Positions 1 to 6,408 of a stretch of 7,450 nucleotides of DNA are shown here, in pieces. Numbering within the stretch: the first letter of the stretch is position 1; the number at the start of each line of letters is the position of its first letter. Both the position numbers and the translations under genes were made by a program. Source of the DNA: an uncultured Rikenellaceae bacterium (GTDB lineage Bacteria > Bacteroidota > Bacteroidia > Bacteroidales > Rikenellaceae); contig CAMQVM010000070.1 in the NCBI GenBank assembly GCA_947038135.1, positions 1 to 7,450 on the forward strand, in the 5' to 3' direction. The notes beneath the pieces were generated by a model that searched no databases, was not told where the DNA came from, and saw only the letters and a list, made by a program, of their open reading frames with translations.

Positions 1-429
1 GGCAACCACAACAACATCTTCAAGCATAAGTGCATCTTCAACCATCTGAATATTCACCATTTCGCTTTTGCCAATTACTTGCTCAGCTGTTTTGTAACCT
101 GTAAGCCTAGCCTCTACAATAGCATTCTTCTCGTTGAAGTTGATAGTGTAGTGACCTTCCGTGTTAGTAATTGAACTAGACACTGTTCCCTTGATCAAAA
201 CTACAACACCAATCAATGGATTTCCTTTAGCGTCAGTGATAGTACCACTAACTGACTGTCGCTGCGGAGCATCACTCCCAATTGTCGAAATACCACTTCC
301 TGTTAATGTGCTATTACTAGCATAAGCAGGAGTAACAATCGACGACAGTAGCGCAAATGAACAAACTCCAAAAAGAGCTAGATGCCCTTTTTTGTCTTGC
401 CAATGCCTCATTTCGTAAAATTTTCTCAT
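1..429 (-). CDS. SusC/RagA-type TonB-dependent outer-membrane receptor, N-terminal part (runs off the left edge)
   Basis: The 143 visible codons read through to base 1 without a stop. Residues 1-37 look like a signal peptide: a basic start, a hydrophobic stretch around LALFGVCSFALLSSIV, and an AYA cleavage site. Residues 59-131 match the carboxypeptidase-regulatory-like (CTT) domain of SusC-family receptors, with SGTITDAKGNPLIGVVVLIKG, then TNTEGHYTI, then LTGYKT. LEDVVVVA at the visible end resembles the entry to the plug domain (usually ..EVVVVGYG). The family forms a 22-stranded outer-membrane barrel that works with a SusD lipoprotein and TonB to import glycans or other large ligands. The barrel and any susD would lie off-window. 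An in-frame stop at 445-447 makes the ATG at 427-429 the most upstream possible start. A second ATG at residue 7 is possible. The substrate cannot be inferred. The family call is secure. Confidence 0.9.
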   Translation of the reverse strand, partial: MRKFYEMRHWQDKKGHLALFGVCSFALLSSIVTPAYASNSTLTGSGISTIGSDAPQRQSVSGTITDAKGNPLIGVVVLIKGTVSSSITNTEGHYTINFNEKNAIVEARLTGYKTAEQVIGKSEMVNIQMVEDALMLEDVVVVA

Positions 430-469
430 GAATTCTGGTTTAAATTAATAAATAATTGTTTTAATATTA

Positions 470-483
470 TATAGTTAACTATA
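470..483. promoter_or_regulatory. 14-bp perfect palindrome upstream of the receptor gene (possible operator)
   Basis: TATAGTTAACTATA is self-complementary over its full length and lies about 40 bp upstream of the receptor start codon. That is a plausible position for a regulator site or a promoter-proximal element. On the minus strand it overlaps a TATAAT-like hexamer (466-471). In DNA this AT-rich, palindromes of such length can occur by chance, so the regulatory role is only an inference. Confidence 0.3.
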
Positions 484-876
484 CAATCAAATGTTTTTCT
501 TATTTCTACATCGATAATCAAGTTGCAATAAAGATGATAAAATAATATTTTAGTTACGTATTATACGATAATGAATCATTTTAACTGTATTTACATTAAA
601 CCTAAACAGTTTTTAGACTTATGTATTGACAACAACCTGACTTAACAGAGCATAATACTTAATATACTAAACACCAATAATTTAACAATGAACATTCTAT
701 ATAAAACGAACGTTTAAAATCAACATACTGCTACTTAGATGAAACAAATATAAGCACTTTTATTCAATTATCCTAATTTATTTTCACAAATTACTGCAAA
801 TGTGTAGTTATGACACAAACTTACAATTTGATATTATCAAAAAGACACATAAATACAGATCAATTTTAACAGTAAT

Positions 877-918
877 TTTCCGTTCTATTTTAAACGTTGG
901 TTTAAAATAGAACGGAAA
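877..918. repeat. Perfect 19-bp inverted repeat with 4-nt loop
   Basis: The left arm (877-895, TTTCCGTTCTATTTTAAAC) and right arm (900-918) are exact reverse complements around the loop GTTG. Neither side is followed by a T-tract, so it is not a typical intrinsic terminator. The gene upstream already has a terminator at 1111-1153. It could be a structured leader element, a protein-binding site, or a remnant of a small palindromic or mobile repeat. The structure is certain; the function is unknown. Confidence 0.75.
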
Positions 919-1110
919 CCTAAATATAAGATAATTTGAAAATTACGACATTTTGGCATATACTGCAAAACGTTTACACAAAAACAACTAAAGCAGCAAC
1001 AAGCAACTTCATTATTCTATTTGATACAACGGGATAAATCATGCCATATTTTTCAATTTTATAGTGTACTTCAAATAATAAAAATATACAACTAATACCC
1101 AAACCTATAC

Positions 1111-1153
1111 AAAAAAAAGAGTATCGCAAAATCACATTTGCAATACTCTTTTT
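1111..1153 (-). terminator. Intrinsic terminator of the cysteate synthase-like gene
   Basis: Positions 1114-1130 pair with 1137-1153 around a 6-nt loop (17 positions). The single non-Watson-Crick position, 1125/1142, is a C-A mismatch in plus-strand RNA but a G-U wobble in minus-strand RNA. On the minus strand the stem runs into eight U residues (complement of 1111-1118). Both points favour termination of minus-strand transcription, 133 nt after the stop codon of the gene at 1287-2579. A shorter T5 run on the plus side is compatible with some bidirectional activity. Confidence 0.85.
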
Positions 1154-1286
1154 GATACACTGAACATTTTATAGACCATCAATTTACAGATAGTCTATGC
1201 TTATTTAAAATTATCCTAGTATTATAACAGCCTCATTAAATATAAAACTTTATACTAATCACATAAACATAAAACACTAATGTATT

Positions 1287-2579
1287 TTAACGAAACAACC
1301 TCTCAATAGTAGTAATAACATCTTCGCTGCTTGGGTTAATAGGAAACACAGCAGACGGCTTTAAATAGTGCAGCTCATGACTATCTCTATATCGTTCGGC
1401 TCCAGCACCTGTAATATTAAGCATTACTATCTTCTTGCTATCTATATTACCTTGCTTCACACTAGCTATCAGCGAAGCCAACGCCACCGCTGCCGCTGGA
1501 TATATATCAACACCTTCTAACTTAAGAAAAAGATCTGCCGCAGCCTTTGACTCTTCATTTGTAATAGCGAGTATATCCCCATTGCTATCTTTTAGTGCGT
1601 CAAACACGCCGCCTGCAATAGAATATGGAGGCTTACGATTTGATAACACTTTAGCATCAATGATCTCTGCTGCTTCTCTAGCTTCGTTATCGCCAAAAGG
1701 GAGCATCGCACGTGAGCCTGCCTTCCATGCATCATGCATAGGTAAGAAAGGTGTGTTTTGTGACAAAATAAGCTTGGTCTTTTTATCTCCAAACCTACCA
1801 TCTTCTATCAAGCGTATATTCGCCTCCCACGCAGCCACAGCACCAGTCCCACTTCCGATAGCTTGAAAGTAGTAATCAGGAAGCTCACCTATAAAAGTAG
1901 CAGCACTTAAATAGGTTGTTGCCATGCCATCACGACGAGCGATATTTTTAGCTCCGCCTTCAGCATAAAACATAGGCGACTCAACGGCTATATTCCCCAT
2001 ATGTATAGCATCGAAATAGTCTGACCCACTAGCAGATGCAATAAGCTTCACACAGCTACCAATCGGCTCATTAGACCATATTTGATCTATATTATCTTCA
2101 GGCACACATAATAGTAGCTTGATATTGTTTTGTCCACAAACCCTAGCAAATGCCCTAGCTGTATTTCCTGCCGATGCCACCACCAACACCTTGTCGCTAT
2201 CAGCTTCCATTCTTCCACATACAGAATATGCCTCAGTTTCTTTAAACGAGCAGGTTTGAAAGTTTGCTCCACGCTCAGGAAAGTATCCACTAATGGTAAT
2301 ATATAAATTTTCTAAACCTAGTTCTTCAGCTAATTTTTCACTTTTGTAGGTTACTGGCGCACACGACCCCTCAAGAGTGCGTGATATAGGAAGCCAATCG
2401 GCAAATTTATATATACCCATATCGTCTGATTTTACCTCTAACTGCTTCGTTTCATAGATGGCTCTTATTAACGATGGTGCGCTAGATTGTGTATCATCAA
2501 GTAGCCACCCAGTGTCTTCAAACTCTCTTTTAGACGCTATATCTTGTAACTTGTACTTTGTAATAGAAAACTTTGTCAT
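1287..2579 (-). CDS. Probable cysteate synthase (PLP-dependent, threonine synthase family)
   Basis: This 430-residue protein is a fold-type II PLP enzyme. TCSFKE places the likely Schiff-base lysine at K113, SAGNT lies at 136-140, and the phosphate-binding loop GSGTG is at 242-246. Several blocks match my recollection of archaeal cysteate synthase rather than threonine synthase: DWLPISRTL (61-69), SGYFPERGANFQTCSFKETEA (98-117), EGGAKNIARRDGM (207-219), YFQAIGSGTGAVAAWEA (237-253) and LNITGAG (387-393). The known reaction is O-phospho-L-serine plus sulfite giving L-cysteate and phosphate. Methanogens use it for coenzyme M; in Bacteroidota cysteate is the head-group precursor of capnine-type sulfonolipids, the likely role here. 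The N-terminus has no cysteine before C73, so the CxxC zinc-ribbon-like start I associate with archaeal forms is absent. The gene is monocistronic, diverges from recN and has its own terminator. The alternative is a divergent threonine synthase. Confidence 0.78.
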   Translation of the reverse strand: MTKFSITKYKLQDIASKREFEDTGWLLDDTQSSAPSLIRAIYETKQLEVKSDDMGIYKFADWLPISRTLEGSCAPVTYKSEKLAEELGLENLYITISGYFPERGANFQTCSFKETEAYSVCGRMEADSDKVLVVASAGNTARAFARVCGQNNIKLLLCVPEDNIDQIWSNEPIGSCVKLIASASGSDYFDAIHMGNIAVESPMFYAEGGAKNIARRDGMATTYLSAATFIGELPDYYFQAIGSGTGAVAAWEANIRLIEDGRFGDKKTKLILSQNTPFLPMHDAWKAGSRAMLPFGDNEAREAAEIIDAKVLSNRKPPYSIAGGVFDALKDSNGDILAITNEESKAAADLFLKLEGVDIYPAAAVALASLIASVKQGNIDSKKIVMLNITGAGAERYRDSHELHYLKPSAVFPINPSSEDVITTIERLFR

Positions 2580-2701
2580 TTTATTTTGCTTTATCTTTTA
2601 TGTACTTATTATAGACTAATTTGAGCGCAAGGTAAAAAAAAAATTTTAATATATAAAAAATAAAGCTAACTTCGCAACTAGTACTATATTAATAAAAGAC
2701 G
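2580..2701. promoter_or_regulatory. Divergent promoter region between the cysteate synthase-like gene and recN
   Basis: The two genes are transcribed away from each other across 122 bp, so both promoters should lie here. The spacer is very AT-rich and includes an A10T4 run (2634-2647), followed by further A/T tracts that could bend DNA or act as an UP-like element. I could not assign a clear TTTG/TAnnTTTG promoter pair to either strand. Neither start has a Shine-Dalgarno motif. The placement rests on gene orientation only. Confidence 0.5.
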
Positions 2702-4360
2702 ATGATAGAGAAGTTACGAATAGAAAACTATCTTTTAATAGATAGCTTAGAGATAAAATTTGACAAGGGATTAAATATAATAACTGGTGAAACAGGAGCT
2801 GGCAAATCAATACTTTTAGGTGCTATATCGATGCTTTTAGGAGGAAAGAACGATAAACGCACAGTTAAAAAGAGCGACAAAAATAGCTCTATTGAGGCGG
2901 TGTTTGCCATAGATAAATATAACCTTAAGCCCCTATTTGAGCAGCATGATTTAGAGTATGAAAGCACAACAACAATAAGCAGAATAATCACACCATCGGG
3001 AAAAAGCAGAGCATTTATAAATGATTTTCCAGTGCCAGTATCAGTGCTTAAAATTGTGGGCGAGCGGCTTGTTGATGTACACTCACAACACCAAACATTG
3101 CTGCTGTCTCAAGAGAATTTCCAGTTAGATATTGTAGACTTGATAGCCAACAATAGCAAGCTTATAACTAGCTATAACAGCCACTACTCCGACATAAAGC
3201 ACGAAAGGACTATATTAAATAACCTACGTGAAAGTGCTGCACAAAACTTAAAAGACCAAGAGTACCTAATATTTCAGCTAGAGCAGCTCGAAAAAGCAGA
3301 ACTTAAAGAGGGTGAGCTTGATGAGCTTGAGAAAACACAGCTATTTTTAGCTAGTGCCTCACAGATAAAAGAGTCGTTTTATGCAGCTACCGAGCAGCTT
3401 AATAAGATGGATGGTGCAGTTATATCTATGTTAAAAAATATATGCAGCTCATTTGACAAGATAGCTGATGTGTCTACTAAAGCGGCAGAACTTGTTGAAA
3501 GATTATACTCTGTTTTATATGAGCTGAAAGATATAGATATTGAAACTGATAGGTACCTCGACAAAATAGATGCCGACCCTGGAAAGCTTGAAGATATAGA
3601 GAGCCGTATAGATATACTAAATACCTTGATGCAGAAGCACGGTCTTAATAGCGAGAGTGAACTTATAGCACTCCAAGCAGAGTATGAAAGCCGTCTTTTA
3701 AACATAAACCTAAGCTCAACGCATATCGAACAGAGCGAAAAGCGAATTGAGGAGCTTACAGTAAAAGCAATTGAGCTGAGCGATAAAATATCTACTCGCC
3801 GAAAAGCTATACTTCCACAAATTGAGAACTACATGGTAGAGATGTTAGCCGACCTTGGCATGGAGAGCTGCCGTTTTAAGATTGATATAGAGAGCAGTGA
3901 GTCGCTTAGTGCCAACGGACGTGACAAGGTGAAATTTATGATTAGCGCCAACAAGGGTATGAGCCTAGAGCCTATCGACAAAGTTGCATCGGGTGGTGAA
4001 ATGTCACGTGTGATGCTTGTGCTAAAATCGCTTACAGCTAAACACAAAGCACTTCCAACTATAATATTTGACGAGATAGATACAGGAGTTTCGGGACGTG
4101 TAGCCGATAAAATGGGTGCTATAATGCAGAAGCTATCAGCCACAATACAGACAATTTGTATAACTCACCTACCACAAGTTGCTGCAAAAGGAGATAGCCA
4201 TATTTTGGTATCTAAGCAAGAAATTGATGATGTTGCAACAACAGATATAGCTGTATTATCAAACGATGATAGAGTTGAGGTTGTTGCTAAGATGCTAAGT
4301 GGAAGCGATGTTACAACAGCAGCTAGAGAGCAGGCACGCCTTTTAATTGGCAAGAAATAA
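2702..4360 (+). CDS. recN: DNA repair protein RecN
   Basis: This is a full-length RecN of 552 residues, close to the E. coli length of about 553. RecN is an SMC-like ATPase that helps hold or align DNA ends during RecA-dependent double-strand-break repair. The N-terminal ABC half opens MIEKLRIENYLLIDSLEIKF and carries Walker A GETGAGKS at residues 29-36. SQHQTLLL follows at about 128-135. The middle, roughly residues 150-390, is Glu/Lys/Leu-rich and fits the antiparallel coiled coil. The C-terminal ABC half has the signature ASGGEMSR near residue 430, Walker B TIIFDEIDTGVSG near 450-462, and the switch histidine in ITHLPQVAAKGD near 487. All ATPase motifs are intact. It begins at the first ATG after the divergent promoter region. 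It lies 34 bp upstream of rmuC, so co-transcription is likely. Confidence 0.97.
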   Translation: MIEKLRIENYLLIDSLEIKFDKGLNIITGETGAGKSILLGAISMLLGGKNDKRTVKKSDKNSSIEAVFAIDKYNLKPLFEQHDLEYESTTTISRIITPSGKSRAFINDFPVPVSVLKIVGERLVDVHSQHQTLLLSQENFQLDIVDLIANNSKLITSYNSHYSDIKHERTILNNLRESAAQNLKDQEYLIFQLEQLEKAELKEGELDELEKTQLFLASASQIKESFYAATEQLNKMDGAVISMLKNICSSFDKIADVSTKAAELVERLYSVLYELKDIDIETDRYLDKIDADPGKLEDIESRIDILNTLMQKHGLNSESELIALQAEYESRLLNINLSSTHIEQSEKRIEELTVKAIELSDKISTRRKAILPQIENYMVEMLADLGMESCRFKIDIESSESLSANGRDKVKFMISANKGMSLEPIDKVASGGEMSRVMLVLKSLTAKHKALPTIIFDEIDTGVSGRVADKMGAIMQKLSATIQTICITHLPQVAAKGDSHILVSKQEIDDVATTDIAVLSNDDRVEVVAKMLSGSDVTTAAREQARLLIGKK

Positions 4361-4394
4361 CTTTTTTATCGAAGATAAATAACTACATATAATC

Positions 4395-5801
4395 ATGAAT
4401 ATACTTTTTATAATATTGGGTATTGCTGCTGGTGCCGCACTACCCCTAGCTATATACTACCCCTACAAACGTCGGTATATCGATGCTGAGATGGCACACA
4501 AAGAGATAAGTGATGAGCTAGACCACTATAAAATAAACCTTGTAAAGGCAGATAGCTACATAGATAATAAAAGAGAGCAGCTAACCGAAAGCATGAATAC
4601 AATAGCTAAGTTATCGGCAGATATAGAGACTCTTACAAACATAGACAAAGATAAATATGCCCAAAATAGCACATTAACAGCCCAAAACAACGCACTGCAA
4701 GAGAAGCTAGCAACACAAAAGACCGAGATGCTAGAGATGCAAAAGCAGTCGCAGTATTACTTTGAGAAGCTAGCAAGCCAGATACTAGATGATAAATCAC
4801 TAAAATTCACACAGCTAAATAAAGACAGCATAGATTCTATATTAAAACCATTAAGCGACAGCATTGTAGGGTTTAAGAAGCGTGTAGAAGAGACTTTCAC
4901 CGAAGAGACCAAGCAACGCAGTTCACTAGAGGCACAAGTAAGAGAGCTAATGGAGCAGACAAACAAGGTAAGCAAAGAGGCGAACAACCTTGCCTCAGCC
5001 TTAAAGGGCGACTCAAAGATACGAGGAAACTGGGGTGAGATGATACTTGAAAGCATACTTCAGCAGTCGGGGTTAGTAAAAGACCGAGAGTATTTTTTGC
5101 AGCAGCACATAAAAGACCAACAGACAGGCAAAGTAATTATACCTGACGTGCTGGTGAAGCTACCTGATGATAGAACGATAGTGATAGACTCTAAAGTTTC
5201 ACTCGTGGCATTCGACAAAGTGCACAGCTCGCAAACACCACAAGAGCAACAGCTGCATATAAAAGAGCATCTACGATCTATATATGACCATATAGAGTCG
5301 CTGTCATCTAAACGCTATGACAGCAATATTGAAGAGTCGCTGAACTTTACAATGATGTTTATACCTATTGAGCCAGCATATATTTTAGCTATTCAAGAAG
5401 ATAAAGAGCTATGGGCACGAGCTTATGCTAAGCGTATAATATTAATAAGCCCCACGAACCTAATTGCCTGCCTAAAGCTTATGTCTGACCTATGGCGTCG
5501 GGCGTTGCAAAATATAACTGCTGCAAAAATTGTAGAGCAGGGGGAAAAACTTTATGATAAATTTGTGGGTTTCACTAGCTCAATGGATGAGGTAGGTCGC
5601 CACCTTACGCTTTCACAAAACTCTTATAACAAGGCGTTGAAGCAGCTTAATGAGGGCAATGGTAATTTGGTACGCCAAGTGCTTAAGTTGCGCCAGCTGG
5701 GGGTTCAGTCTAGTAAGGAGATGCCTGCTAATATCCTTGGTGATAATAGGCATGATGAGCAGGTGATGGAACTTGATGATGTTATTTTGGGGGCTGATTA
5801 G
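4395..5801 (+). CDS. rmuC: RmuC-family DNA recombination protein (nuclease-like, membrane-anchored)
   Basis: The 468-residue length is close to that of E. coli RmuC (about 475). Residues 1-22 form a hydrophobic helix followed by KRR, a probable N-terminal membrane anchor. Residues 30 to about 125 are heptad-like and rich in Glu, Lys and Gln, a predicted coiled coil. The conserved RmuC domain follows, with GNWGEMILESIL, then IPDVLVKLPDDRTIVIDSKVS, in which D251 and D265-S-K267 have the spacing of a PD-(D/E)xK nuclease core. MMFIPIEPAYILAIQED and the LWRRALQNITAA region complete it. RmuC was identified in E. coli as limiting inversions at short inverted repeats; its biochemical activity is poorly defined. 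It is 34 bp downstream of recN with only a weak 6-bp hairpin (4365-4379) between them, consistent with one repair operon. Confidence 0.94.
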   Translation: MNILFIILGIAAGAALPLAIYYPYKRRYIDAEMAHKEISDELDHYKINLVKADSYIDNKREQLTESMNTIAKLSADIETLTNIDKDKYAQNSTLTAQNNALQEKLATQKTEMLEMQKQSQYYFEKLASQILDDKSLKFTQLNKDSIDSILKPLSDSIVGFKKRVEETFTEETKQRSSLEAQVRELMEQTNKVSKEANNLASALKGDSKIRGNWGEMILESILQQSGLVKDREYFLQQHIKDQQTGKVIIPDVLVKLPDDRTIVIDSKVSLVAFDKVHSSQTPQEQQLHIKEHLRSIYDHIESLSSKRYDSNIEESLNFTMMFIPIEPAYILAIQEDKELWARAYAKRIILISPTNLIACLKLMSDLWRRALQNITAAKIVEQGEKLYDKFVGFTSSMDEVGRHLTLSQNSYNKALKQLNEGNGNLVRQVLKLRQLGVQSSKEMPANILGDNRHDEQVMELDDVILGAD

Positions 5802-5814
5802 TTGTTATTATTTG

Positions 5815-5860
5815 TGGGTTTCTATTTATGTTTTAATTTGGGTTTTAATTTGGGTTTCTA
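5815..5860 (+). repeat. Short direct repeats (TGGGTTTCTA and a 12-bp tandem)
   Basis: TGGGTTTCTA occurs at 5815-5824 and again at 5851-5860. Between them GTTTTAATTTGG is repeated exactly in tandem at 5830-5841 and 5842-5853. The array starts 14 bases after the rmuC stop codon. It is too short and irregular for a CRISPR. It could result from replication slippage or belong to the structured spacer that follows. Confidence 0.7.
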
Positions 5861-5870
5861 CGCAGGAGTA

Positions 5871-5887
5871 GAGAAACGTAGTTTCTC
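5871..5887. repeat. Hairpin 1: 7-bp stem with GTA triloop
   Basis: GAGAAAC and GTTTCTC pair around GTA. The upstream sequence GTTTCTAC (5854-5861) could instead pair with GTAGAGAAAC (5868-5877), so this stretch can form two mutually exclusive stems. No T-tract follows, so it is not an obvious terminator. The design matches the hairpin at 6010-6026. Confidence 0.65.
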
Positions 5888-5992
5888 GCAAAAAGTTTGG
5901 GTGTTCCCTTTTTAAAGGGGGCAGTCTTAGACTCCTTGCTGTTCTTAACTCTTGAAATCTTTATTATTGGGTGCTCCTAGCTCACTCAGCAC

Positions 5993-6036
5993 GCACACCT
6001 TAAAGACATCTTTTGCGTAGCAAAAGTGCGGTGTGC
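5993..6036. repeat. Hairpin 2: nested stem-loop with GTA triloop
   Basis: The inner stem CTTTTGC/GCAAAAG (6010-6026) closes on a GTA triloop. The outer arms GCACACC (5993-5999) and GGTGTGC (6030-6036) add another 7 bp across an asymmetric internal loop. The inner part has the same 7-3-7 layout and CGTAG centre as the hairpin at 5871-5887 but a different stem sequence. Its function is unknown. Confidence 0.65.
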
Positions 6037-6268
6037 CGATGGAGATAGTTTATACTTTTTTCAGATTACAACATCTCTTTATTTACTTTTTTTATAAAAA
6101 AAAGCAACAAAAAAAATCGGTGAGAGGATTTTGAGGCGCCTTCTGCCACTCTCATAAATTGTGCTTCATTTGTCCTCTGTTTTGTCTTATTCTCTTGCTT
6201 GTTATTTGGGTGAGTTTAATTTTCCCACTGAGCTCTTTTAATGTAGATTGACATGGTGATGATGTACA

Positions 6269-6312
6269 CAATCAAAAAAGAGGTATCCTCACGGATACCT
6301 CTTTTTTGATTG
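6269..6312. terminator. Bidirectional intrinsic terminator between convergent genes
   Basis: Arms 6269-6288 and 6293-6312 are perfectly complementary over 20 bp around the loop TCAC. The GC-containing core AGAGGTATCC is flanked by A6 on the left and T6 on the right, so RNA from either strand gives a stable stem followed by a U-run. It lies about 96 nt past the stop of the minus-strand surface-protein gene (6409). It is also the first strong terminator downstream of recN-rmuC, about 470 nt past the rmuC stop. Confidence 0.92.
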
Positions 6313-6382
6313 ATGTTTTCTCATAAGCGCCTTTGTCGCTTTACACTGCTGAGCAAGCCTGTGTATACAACCCGCAAACTAG

Positions 6383-6406
6383 ACGAGCTGGGGGAAACCC
6401 ACGAGC
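6383..6406. other. G-rich dyad flanked by direct ACGAGC repeats, next to the surface-protein stop codon
   Basis: TGGGGGAAACCCA (6389-6401) can form a short TGGG/CCCA stem with a purine-rich loop. ACGAGC occurs on each side (6383-6388 and 6401-6406). It starts three bases past the TAG stop of the gene at 6409-7450. In characterised DGRs, a GC-rich initiation site and a small hairpin sit just past the variable region. This stem is weaker than those, so the resemblance is only suggestive. Confidence 0.35.
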
Positions 6407-6408
6407 GA

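Larger units (their letters stand above)
430..1286. other. Long AT-rich intergenic region upstream of the receptor gene
   Basis: These 857 bp separate the receptor start from the stop of the cysteate synthase-like gene; both genes are on the minus strand. I see no convincing protein or tRNA gene. The region holds a terminator for the upstream gene (1111-1153), a perfect hairpin (877-918) and a palindrome near the receptor start (470-483). The receptor promoter must lie between the terminator and base 430. I found no TTTG/TAnnTTTG (Bacteroidota sigma) pair with normal spacing, so it is not placed. The length leaves room for a long leader or a small RNA, but neither is shown. Confidence 0.6.
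5802..6268. other. Non-coding spacer with repeats and hairpins after rmuC
   Basis: I find no credible coding sequence in these 467 bp. From left to right they contain TGGGTTT-type direct repeats (5815-5860), a GAGAAAC/GTTTCTC hairpin (5871-5887), a small palindrome CCCTTTTTAAAGGG (5906-5919), a nested hairpin (5993-6036), a 16-bp T7-AT-A7 palindrome (6087-6102) and a second A8 run (6110-6117). The density of dyads suggests a former small mobile or REP-like element, or a structured 3' UTR of the recN-rmuC transcript. The nearest strong terminator is at 6269-6312. Confidence 0.6.

Noticed and set aside
745..823. Minus-strand TAnnTTTG matches (745-752 TATATTTG, 816-823 TAAGTTTG) as the receptor promoter
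   Set aside because: Neither has a TTTG element at the usual spacing of about 19-21 bp: the nearest ones are 34 and 14 bp away. They also lie more than 300 bp from the start codon, and such 8-mers are expected by chance in AT-rich DNA.
877..918. Intrinsic terminator or dif-like recombination site
   Set aside because: There is no T-tract on either strand, and the 19-bp perfect arms with a 4-nt loop do not fit the dif layout of 11-bp imperfect arms around a 6-bp centre.
1435..1866. 143-codon open frame on the plus strand
   Set aside because: It lies wholly inside the opposite strand of the cysteate synthase-like gene, has no family resemblance, and is a shadow of that gene.
1287..2579. Annotating the PLP enzyme simply as threonine synthase (thrC)
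   Set aside because: The fold and the SFKE/SAGN motifs are shared, but the surrounding conserved blocks fit cysteate synthase better, so thrC is kept only as the alternative.
5815..5860. CRISPR-like array
   Set aside because: The repeats are only 10-12 bp, partly tandem without spacers, and no cas gene is nearby.
5802..6408. A DGR template repeat, Avd gene or reverse transcriptase downstream of the candidate variable region
   Set aside because: I looked for a near copy of 6412-6600 and for a reverse transcriptase ORF. None is present in this spacer or elsewhere in the window.
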